A stretch of DNA of 64,000 bases from Citrobacter amalonaticus (lineage in GTDB: Bacteria > Pseudomonadota > Gammaproteobacteria > Enterobacterales > Enterobacteriaceae), in assembly GCA_028994555.1 (NCBI GenBank), contig JARDVN010000001.1, forward strand, positions 1,984,001-2,048,000, written 5' to 3'. A model generated the notes under the pieces. That model was not told the DNA's origin. It saw only the letters and a program-made list of their open reading frames with translations, and did not search any database. The position numbers were made by a program, and so were the translations under genes. Positions 57,083 to 64,000 of the stretch are shown one piece after another. Position 1 is the stretch's first letter, and every line of letters starts with the position of its first letter.

Positions 57083-57935
57083 ATGGCTGAAATTACCGCA
57101 TCCCTGGTAAAAGAGCTGCGTGAACGTACTGGCGCAGGCATGATGGATTGCAAAAAAAGCACTGACTGAAGCGAATGGCGACATCGAGCTGGCAATCGAA
57201 AACATGCGTAAGTCCGGTGCTATCAAAGCAGCGAAAAAAGCAGGCAACGTTGCTGCTGACGGCGTAATCAAAACCAAAATCGACGGCAACATCGCCTTCA
57301 TTCTGGAAGTTAACTGCCAGACTGACTTCGTTGCTAAAGACGGCGGTTTCCAGGCATTTGCTGACAAAGTTCTGGACGCAGCGGTTGCTGGCAAAATCAC
57401 TGACGTTGAAGTGCTGAAAGCGCAGTTCGAAGAAGAGCGTGTTGCGCTGGTTGCAAAAATCGGTGAGAACATCAACATCCGTCGTATCGCTTCCCTGGAA
57501 GGCGACGTTCTGGGCAGCTACCAGCACGGTGCGCGCATCGGTGTTCTGGTTGCCGCTAAAGGCGCTGACGAAGAGCTGGTTAAACAGCTGGCTATGCACG
57601 TTGCTGCAAGCAAGCCTGAATTCGTTAAGCCGGAAGACGTGTCTGCTGAAGTGGTAGAAAAAGAGTACCAGGTTCAGCTGGACATCGCGATGCAGTCTGG
57701 TAAGCCGAAAGAAATCGCAGAGAAAATGGTTGAAGGCCGCATGAAGAAATTCACCGGCGAAGTTTCTCTGACTGGCCAGCCTTTCGTTATGGAGCCGAGC
57801 AAGTCTGTTGGTCAGCTGCTGAAAGAGCACAACGCTGACGTAACTGGCTTCATCCGCTTCGAAGTGGGCGAAGGCATCGAGAAAGTTGAGACTGACTTTG
57901 CAGCAGAAGTTGCTGCGATGTCCAAGCAGTCTTAA
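57083..57935 (+). CDS. tsf: translation elongation factor Ts, one frame disruption
   Basis: The nucleotide-exchange factor for EF-Tu; essential. The start is ATG 57083 ([20 protein letters not shown]). The EF-Tu-binding core [19 protein letters not shown] and [19 protein letters not shown] are conserved. A7 at 57152-57158 has one A too many ([14 protein letters not shown]) and yields an immediate stop as written. Corrected, it has 283 residues, as in E. coli. A cell could not live with the printed version, a strong sign of sequence error. Confidence 0.97.
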
Positions 57936-57941
57936 TTGTCG

Positions 57942-57976
57942 AAAAGGAGCCGCCTGAGGGCGGCTTCTTTTTTGTC
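57942..57976 (+). terminator. tsf terminator
   Basis: AGCCGCCTGAGGGCGGCT is a short stem followed by CTTTTTTG, directly after the tsf stop. Confidence 0.85.
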
Positions 57977-58089
57977 ACCCGTCACGCAAAATCAGTATGG
58001 CTCTTATTTCGTTGTACTGAGAAGCGACATATCATTGTCGCCAGAATTTACCCCTCATTTTAAATCGTTGACAGTCTCAGGAAAGAAAC

Positions 58090-58815
58090 ATGGCTACCAA
58101 TGCAAAACCCGTCTATAAACGCATTCTGCTTAAGTTAAGTGGCGAAGCTCTGCAGGGTTCGGAAGGCTTCGGTATTGACGCAAGCATCTTGGATCGTATG
58201 GCTCAGGAAATCAAAGAACTGGTTGAACTGGGTATTCAGGTTGGTGTGGTGATTGGTGGCGGTAACTTGTTCCGTGGTGCTGGTCTGGCGAAAGCGGGTA
58301 TGAACCGCGTTGTGGGCGACCACATGGGCATGCTGGCCACCGTGATGAACGGCCTGGCAATGCGCGATGCGCTTCACCGCGCCTATGTGAACGCCCGCCT
58401 GATGTCCGCTATTCCGCTCAATGGCGTGTGCGATAACTACAGCTGGGCAGAGGCAATCAGCCTGCTGCGTAATAACCGCGTGGTGATCCTCTCTGCGGGG
58501 ACTGGTAATCCTTTCTTCACCACTGACTCTGCGGCGTGCCTGCGCGGTATTGAAATCGAAGCTGACGTGGTGCTGAAAGCGACGAAAGTCGATGGCGTCT
58601 TTACCGCCGATCCGGCGAAAGATCCTGCTGCTACGATGTACGAGCAGTTGACCTACAATGAGGTTCTGGATAAAGAACTGAAAGTGATGGATTTGGCTGC
58701 GTTTACGCTGGCGCGTGACCACAAATTGCCGATTCGTGTCTTTAACATGAACAAACCTGGCGCACTGCGTCGCGTGGTCATGGGTGAAAAAGAAGGCACA
58801 TTAATTACGGAATAA
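58090..58815 (+). CDS. pyrH: uridylate kinase
   Basis: It phosphorylates UMP to UDP; it is hexameric, essential and allosterically regulated by GTP and UTP. It has 241 residues ([20 protein letters not shown]) and an amino-acid-kinase fold with [32 protein letters not shown] and [14 protein letters not shown]. It is intact. Confidence 0.99.
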   Translation: MATNAKPVYKRILLKLSGEALQGSEGFGIDASILDRMAQEIKELVELGIQVGVVIGGGNLFRGAGLAKAGMNRVVGDHMGMLATVMNGLAMRDALHRAYVNARLMSAIPLNGVCDNYSWAEAISLLRNNRVVILSAGTGNPFFTTDSAACLRGIEIEADVVLKATKVDGVFTADPAKDPAATMYEQLTYNEVLDKELKVMDLAAFTLARDHKLPIRVFNMNKPGALRRVVMGEKEGTLITE

Positions 58816-58957
58816 TTCCCGTAATGTCGAAATCGGGGTAAGATTCCGCGTTAATATCGCGGGCTTACCCGTAATATTTTAATCAGGGCTATACTAAGCA
58901 CACCTCTACAGGTGTACTGTCTGGTCTGACTGAGACAAGTTTTCAAGGATTCGTAAC

Positions 58958-59515
58958 GTGATTAGCGATATCAGAAAAGATGCTGAAGTACGCATGGAAA
59001 AATGCGTAGAAGCGTTCAAAAACCAAATCAGCAAAATACGCACGGGTCGTGCTTCTCCCAGCCTGCTGGATGGCATTGTCGTGGAATATTACGGCACGCC
59101 TACGCCGCTGCGTCAGCTGGCAAGCGTTACGGTAGAAGATTCCCGTACCCTGAAGATCAACGTGTTTGACCGCTCAATGAGCCCGGCCGTTGAGAAAGCG
59201 ATTATGGCCTCTGACCTCGGTCTGAACCCGAGCTCTGCGGGCAGCGATATTCGCGTTCCGCTGCCTCCGCTGACGGAAGAACGTCGTAAAGATCTGACGA
59301 AAATCGTTCGTGGCGAAGCTGAACAGGCGCGTGTTGCGGTACGTAACGTCCGCCGTGATGCGAACGACAAAGTGAAGGCACTGCTGAAAGACAAAGAGAT
59401 CAGCGAAGATGACGATCGCCGTTCTCAGGACGACGTACAGAAAATGACGGACGCTGCTATCAAGAAAGTGGATGCGGCGCTGGCAGATAAAGAAGCGGAA
59501 CTGATGCAGTTCTGA
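58958..59515 (+). CDS. frr: ribosome recycling factor
   Basis: It releases ribosomes after termination together with EF-G; essential. It has 185 residues from a GTG start at 58958 ([20 protein letters not shown]), as in E. coli. The two-domain RRF fold is clear ([40 protein letters not shown]). A terminator hairpin follows. Confidence 0.99.
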   Translation: MISDIRKDAEVRMEKCVEAFKNQISKIRTGRASPSLLDGIVVEYYGTPTPLRQLASVTVEDSRTLKINVFDRSMSPAVEKAIMASDLGLNPSSAGSDIRVPLPPLTEERRKDLTKIVRGEAEQARVAVRNVRRDANDKVKALLKDKEISEDDDRRSQDDVQKMTDAAIKKVDAALADKEAELMQF

Positions 59516-59527
59516 TTCTCCTGTACG

Positions 59528-59582
59528 CTCAAAACGCCGCTCAGAAGATCATACGATCGGCTGGCGGCGTTTTGCTTTTTTT
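59528..59582 (+). terminator. frr terminator
   Basis: AAAACGCCGC and GCGGCGTTTT arms enclose an imperfect stem-loop, followed by a T-rich tract. Confidence 0.85.
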
Positions 59583-59607
59583 ATCTGTTTCATTTTTCGG
59601 ACATTTC

Positions 59608-60804
59608 ATGAAGCAACTAACCATTCTGGGCTCGACCGGCTCTATCGGTTGCAGCACGCTGGACGTGGTGCGCCATAACCCTGAGCGCTTTCGCGTTATC
59701 GCGCTGGTGGCCGGTAAAAATGTCAGCCGTATGGTTGAGCAGTGCCTGGAATTTTCCCCGCGTTATGCCGTGATGGATGATGACGCCAGCGCTCGCCTTC
59801 TCAACGCCACGCTGAAACAGCAGGGTAGCCGGACGGAAGTCCTGAGCGGGCAACAGGCAGCTTGTGAGATGGCGGCGCTTGATGAGGTCGATCAGGTGAT
59901 GGCCGCTATCGTGGGCGCCGCCGGCCTTCTGCCGACGCTTGCTGCGATTCGTGCGGGAAAAACCATTCTGTTGGCTAACAAAGAGTCACTGGTGACCTGT
60001 GGACGCCTGTTTATGGACGCGGTGAAGCAGAGCAAAGCCCAACTTTTACCGGTAGACAGCGAACACAACGCGATTTTTCAGAGTATGCCCCAACCCATTC
60101 AACACAATCTGGGATACGCTGACCTGGAGCAAAATGGCGTGATGTCGGTTTTGCTTACCGGGTCTGGTGGCCCGTTCCGGGAAACGCCGCTGCATGAACT
60201 GGTGTCGATGACGCCCGATCAGGCATGTCGTCATCCGAACTGGTCGATGGGACGTAAAATTTCCGTCGACTCCGCCACCATGATGAATAAAGGTCTGGAA
60301 TACATTGAAGCGCGTTGGTTGTTTAATGCCAGTGCCCGCCAGATGGAAGTGCTGATTCACCCGCAGTCGGTCATTCACTCAATGGTGCGTTATCAGGACG
60401 GCAGCGTTCTGGCACAACTGGGTGAACCGGACATGCGTACGCCTATCGCCCATACGATGGCCTGGCCGAATCGCGTAACCTCTGGTGTGAAGCCGCTCGA
60501 TTTTTGCAAACTCAGTGCGTTAACCTTCAGCGCGCCGGATTACCAGCGCTATCCTTGCCTGAAACTGGCAATGGAGGCGTTCGAGCAGGGGCAGGCAGCC
60601 ACAACTGCGCTGAATGCAGCCAATGAAGTAGTCGTTGCTGCATTTCTTGCTGAAGAAATACGCTTTACCGATATTGCCGATCTCAATTTAGCCGTGCTGG
60701 AGCAGATGGACCTGCAGGAACCGCAGAGCGTGGATGACGTGTTGCAGGTGGATGCCATTGCGCGAGAAGTCGCCAGAAAACAAGTGATGCGACTCGCAAG
60801 CTGA
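59608..60804 (+). CDS. dxr: 1-deoxy-D-xylulose 5-phosphate reductoisomerase
   Basis: The second enzyme of the MEP isoprenoid pathway and target of fosmidomycin. It has 398 residues from ATG 59608. NADPH binding is in [16 protein letters not shown]; catalytic blocks are [24 protein letters not shown] and [20 protein letters not shown]. It is intact. The isoprenoid units made here feed UppS, encoded next. Confidence 0.99.
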   Translation: MKQLTILGSTGSIGCSTLDVVRHNPERFRVIALVAGKNVSRMVEQCLEFSPRYAVMDDDASARLLNATLKQQGSRTEVLSGQQAACEMAALDEVDQVMAAIVGAAGLLPTLAAIRAGKTILLANKESLVTCGRLFMDAVKQSKAQLLPVDSEHNAIFQSMPQPIQHNLGYADLEQNGVMSVLLTGSGGPFRETPLHELVSMTPDQACRHPNWSMGRKISVDSATMMNKGLEYIEARWLFNASARQMEVLIHPQSVIHSMVRYQDGSVLAQLGEPDMRTPIAHTMAWPNRVTSGVKPLDFCKLSALTFSAPDYQRYPCLKLAMEAFEQGQAATTALNAANEVVVAAFLAEEIRFTDIADLNLAVLEQMDLQEPQSVDDVLQVDAIAREVARKQVMRLAS

Positions 60805-61117
60805 GGATAATCCTTCCTCAGGAGATTGTGCTATTTGTTAGCGTTGTGCTTCAGTGATATAGTCTGCGCCACCTGATCGCAGGTAGTTGGCTTTTTTGGG
60901 TCAGGTAAGCCGTGGTTTGACACGGCTTTTTTTGTGGATGCACAAAATCATTCAGGTTGCATCAAGGCGGCATGTGAATGAGTTCCCTGGAGCATACAAA
61001 GAGTATGTGACTGGGGCGAGTGATCACCGCCAGCGAAGAGGCAGCCTGAAGGATGAAGAGCAAAAGGCTTCAGTATTCCTGAGTACCGCTAAATCCTTTC
61101 AGGGACTAAAACGCGTT
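60805..61117 (+). repeat. dxr-uppS spacer with terminator hairpin and ERIC element
   Basis: This 313-base gap contains a dxr terminator hairpin, AGCCGTG-GTTTGA-CACGGCT with six T (60908-60933), and then an ERIC element at about 60945-61065 (TTCAGGTTGCATCAAGGCGG, AGAGTATGTGACTGGGGCGA, GCAGCCTGAAGGATGAAGAG). An open frame runs through the ERIC into uppS but has no ribosome binding site and is not counted as coding. Confidence 0.8.
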
Positions 61118-61876
61118 ATGTTGTCTGCAACTCAACCAGAAAGCGAAAATTTGCCTGCACATGGCTGCCGTCATGTCGCGATCATTATGGATGGCAATGG
61201 TCGCTGGGCGAAAAAGCAAGGGAAGATTCGTGCATTTGGGCATAAGGCCGGAGCGAAATCCGTCCGCCGTGCCGTCTCTTTTGCTGCCAATAATGGTATT
61301 GATGCGTTAACGCTGTATGCCTTTAGTAGTGAAAACTGGAATCGTCCGGCGCAGGAAGTGAGCGCGTTAATGGAGTTATTTGTGTGGGCGCTGGACAGTG
61401 AAGTGAAAAGCCTGCATCGCCATAACGTTCGCCTGCGCATTATTGGCGATACCAGCCGATTTAACGCGCGTTTGCAAGAACGTATTCGTAAGTCTGAAGC
61501 GCTTACCGCCCAGAATACCGGGCTGACGCTGAATATTGCGGCGAATTACGGCGGACGTTGGGATATTGTCCAGGGAGTCAGACAACTGGCAGAACAGGTG
61601 CAGGAAGGGTTACTGCGTCCTGATCAGATTGATGAAGACATGCTTAACCAACAAATCTGTATGCATGAGCTGGCTCCGGTAGATTTAGTAATTAGGACTG
61701 GGGGAGAGCATCGAATAAGTAACTTTTTGCTTTGGCAAATTGCCTATGCCGAACTTTACTTTACAGATGTTCTCTGGCCCGATTTCGATGAACAAGACTT
61801 TGAAGGTGCGCTGCATGCCTTTGCTAATCGAGAGCGTCGTTTCGGCGGCACCGAGCCCGGTGATGATAAAGCCTGA
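61118..61876 (+). CDS. uppS: undecaprenyl diphosphate synthase
   Basis: A cis-prenyltransferase making the C55 lipid carrier for peptidoglycan and O-antigen; essential. The start is ATG 61118 ([20 protein letters not shown]). The catalytic Asp is in [15 protein letters not shown], with [11 protein letters not shown] and [20 protein letters not shown] conserved. It has 252 residues, as in close relatives. A long in-frame extension into the ERIC element is rejected. cdsA begins 14 bases downstream. Confidence 0.98.
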   Translation: MLSATQPESENLPAHGCRHVAIIMDGNGRWAKKQGKIRAFGHKAGAKSVRRAVSFAANNGIDALTLYAFSSENWNRPAQEVSALMELFVWALDSEVKSLHRHNVRLRIIGDTSRFNARLQERIRKSEALTAQNTGLTLNIAANYGGRWDIVQGVRQLAEQVQEGLLRPDQIDEDMLNQQICMHELAPVDLVIRTGGEHRISNFLLWQIAYAELYFTDVLWPDFDEQDFEGALHAFANRERRFGGTEPGDDKA

Positions 61877-61889
61877 TGGGGGGTCGCTT

Positions 61890-62747
61890 TTGCTGAAGTA
61901 TCGCCTGATTTCTGCTTTTGTTTTAATACCCGTGGTCATCGCGGCGCTGTTTTTGCTGCCGCCGGTGGGGTTCGCCATCGTAACGCTGGTTGTTTGTATG
62001 CTTGCCGCGTGGGAATGGGGACAGTTAAGCGGTTTTGCCACGCGCACGCAACGCGTCTGGCTGGCGGTGCTGTGTGGGCTGTTGCTCGCACTGATGCTGT
62101 TTCTGCTGCCGGAATATCACCATAATATTCATCAGCCGCTGGTCGAGGTCTCTCTGTGGGCATCGTTGGGTTGGTGGGTCGCTGCGCTAGCGCTGGTGTT
62201 TTTCTACCCCGGCTCGGCGACGATCTGGCGTCATTCGAAGACATTACGCCTAATTTTTGGCGTGCTTACGATCGTTCCCTTCTTCTGGGGAATGTTGGCG
62301 CTGCGAGCCTGGCACTACGACGAGAATCATTACAGTGGCGCAATATGGCTGCTCTATGTCATGATCCTGGTCTGGGGAGCCGACTCCGGGGCGTACATGT
62401 TTGGTAAACTGTTTGGCAAACATAAACTGGCACCAAAAGTGTCGCCGGGGAAAACCTGGCAGGGCTTTTTTGGTGGCCTTGCCACGGCAGCCGTTATCTC
62501 CTGGGGTTACGGTATGTGGGCGAATCTGGATGTTGCGCCTGTCACCCTATTAATCTGTTCTATTGTCGCTGCGCTGGCCTCTGTGCTGGGCGATCTGACC
62601 GAGAGCATGTTTAAGCGTGAAGCAGGAATTAAAGACAGCGGTCATTTGATTCCAGGGCACGGTGGTATTCTGGACCGTATTGACAGCCTGACGGCGGCAG
62701 TACCGGTCTTTGCTTGCCTGTTGTTACTGGTATTCAAGACGCTTTAA
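61890..62747 (+). CDS. cdsA: CDP-diglyceride synthase (phosphatidate cytidylyltransferase), TTG start
   Basis: It makes CDP-diacylglycerol for all phospholipids; it is a multi-span inner-membrane enzyme. The TTG at 61890 ([20 protein letters not shown]) follows a G-rich ribosome site (GATGGGGGGTC). This gives 285 residues, the E. coli length; longer in-frame starts lie inside uppS. The family signature is [19 protein letters not shown], then ILDRIDS. The G6 in the ribosome site may also be one base long, without effect on the protein. Confidence 0.97.
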   Translation: MLKYRLISAFVLIPVVIAALFLLPPVGFAIVTLVVCMLAAWEWGQLSGFATRTQRVWLAVLCGLLLALMLFLLPEYHHNIHQPLVEVSLWASLGWWVAALALVFFYPGSATIWRHSKTLRLIFGVLTIVPFFWGMLALRAWHYDENHYSGAIWLLYVMILVWGADSGAYMFGKLFGKHKLAPKVSPGKTWQGFFGGLATAAVISWGYGMWANLDVAPVTLLICSIVAALASVLGDLTESMFKREAGIKDSGHLIPGHGGILDRIDSLTAAVPVFACLLLLVFKTL

Positions 62748-62758
62748 CGGAAGGTTTT

Positions 62759-64000
62759 ATGCTGAGTATTCTCTGGAATCTGGCTGCATTCATTGTCGCA
62801 CTGGGTGTGTTGATCACCGTACATGAATTTGGTCATTTCTGGGTTGCCCGGCGCTGCGGTGTCCGTGTCGAGCGCTTTTCTATTGGATTTGGTAAAGCGC
62901 TCTGGCGCCGTACCGATCGGTCTGGGACCGAATATGTCATCGCCCTGATCCCGCTGGGCGGCTATGTCAAAATGCTGGATGAGCGCGCGGAACCGGTGAT
63001 CCCGGAACTGCGTCACCACGCTTTCAACAATAAAACCGTCGGCCAGCGCGCAGCGATCATTGCCGCCGGTCCGGTTGCTAATTTCCTTTTCGCTATCTTC
63101 GCTTACTGGCTGGTGTTTATCATCGGTGTTCCTGGCGTTCGTCCGGTTGTTGGTGAAATAACGCCCAACTCGATTGCCGCTCAGGCGCAAATTATTCCTG
63201 GCACGGAACTTAAAGCCGTTGATGGTATCGAAACCCCTGATTGGGACGCAGTGCGTTTACAACTGATCGCGAAAATTGGCGATCAACAGACGACAATCAG
63301 CGTAGCGCCTTTCGGCAGCAACCAGCGGCAGGAAAAAACACTGGATTTGCGGCATTGGGCATTTGAGCCTGATAAGGAAGATCCTGTATCTTCTTTAGGG
63401 ATTCGACCACGCGGGCCACAGATTGAACCGGTGCTGTCAGAAGTCCAGGCACAGTCCGCCGCAAGTAAGGCGGGTTTGCAAGCCGGCGACAGGATCGTTA
63501 AAGTCGATGGTCAGCCGTTAACGCAGTGGATGACGTTCGTGAACCTGGTGCGCGATAATCCGGGTCAGCCGTTAGCGCTGGAAATTGAAAGGCAGGGCAG
63601 TGCCTTGTCTTTAACATTAATTCCGGATTCGAAAACGGGTAATGGGAAGGCAGAAGGGTTTGCCGGCGTTGTGCCGAAAATCATTCCTCTGCCGGATGAG
63701 TACAAGACAGTACGCCAGTATGGGCCGTTCAGCGCCATTGCACAGGCCACGGATAAAACGTGGCAGTTGATGAAGCTGACGGTCAGTATGCTGGGAAAAT
63801 TGATAACCGGTGATGTGAAACTGAACAACCTCAGTGGGCCGATTTCTATCGCTCAGGGGGGCTGGGATGTCAGCGGAGTTCGGGGTGATTTATTATCTGA
63901 TGTTCCTTGCGCTAATCAGCGTGAACTTAGGGATAATCAACCTGTTTCCGTTGCCCGTACTTGACGGGGGGGCATCTGCTGTTCCTGGCGATTGAAAAGC
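62759..64000 (+). CDS. rseP: site-2 protease RseP, cut by window end, two frame disruptions
   Basis: An inner-membrane zinc metalloprotease that cleaves RseA and releases sigma-E, which in turn drives degP; essential in E. coli. The start is ATG 62759, with the catalytic HEFGH at residues 22-26. Two PDZ domains follow (the second near [20 protein letters not shown]). G6 63856-63861 has one G too many ([16 protein letters not shown]). A second surplus G lies in G7 63966-63972, inside the conserved [13 protein letters not shown] metal-ligand motif. The last 40 or so residues lie beyond the window. Confidence 0.95.

Noticed and set aside
60887..61117. N-terminal extension of UppS of about 77 residues
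   Set aside because: The extension is the translation of an ERIC element, has no ribosome site and is absent from the family.
61740..61889. CdsA extended by 50 residues into uppS
   Set aside because: The extra part is an out-of-frame reading of the uppS end; the TTG at 61890 gives the exact family length.

Overview
The window is a chromosomal segment of a member of the Enterobacteriaceae. Gene order follows the E. coli K-12 segment from yacH to rseP almost gene for gene, and the proteins are close to their E. coli counterparts. A D-threonate-type catabolic operon sits between yacL and speD, where Salmonella and Citrobacter also carry one. The E. coli fimbrial cluster between panB and folK is absent, and so is the Salmonella stf fimbrial cluster between fhuB and hemL. 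I infer a Citrobacter-like genome; the genus cannot be proven from the sequence alone.

Layout. 1-4709: yacH (cut by the window edge), acnB, yacL. 4891-8864: KdgT-type permease, dtnK, pdxA2 and a DeoR-family regulator, an operon for a four-carbon sugar acid, preceded by two AT-rich inverted repeats. 8906-10560: the only clearly accessory stretch, with a small acidic protein, a translationally coupled pair of unknown exported proteins and a hydrolase remnant. 10604-17700: speED, yacC, cueO (with a CueR-type promoter), gcd, hpt. 17766-24208: can, the yadGH ABC exporter, yadI, yadE and the pantothenate genes panD, panC, panB. 24329-34289: folK, pcnB, gluQ, dksA, sfsA, thpR, hrpB, mrcB. 34514-40495: the Fur-type ferrichrome operon fhuACDB. 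40608-50628: hemL, clcA, erpA, yadS, btuF, mtn, dgt, degP (sigma-E promoter), cdaR. 50723-55774: yaeH, dapD, glnD, map on the minus strand. 56097-64000: rpsB-tsf, pyrH, frr, dxr, uppS, cdsA, rseP (cut by the window edge), a set of translation and envelope-lipid genes. Repeats are REP/BIME units in many gaps and three ERIC elements clustered between 54.8 and 61.1 kb.

The most striking property is technical. Twenty-one genes contain 30 single-base frame disruptions, all in or beside runs of five or more identical bases. Twenty-nine are one base too many and one is one base too few. Undoing them restores family-typical lengths in every complete gene with a well-known reference length, and the broken set includes tsf and rseP, which are essential in E. 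coli. I read these as sequencing or assembly errors and annotate the genes across them. I found no convincing new multi-gene system. The least explained content is the exported pair at 9318-10192 and its imperfect flanking repeats.
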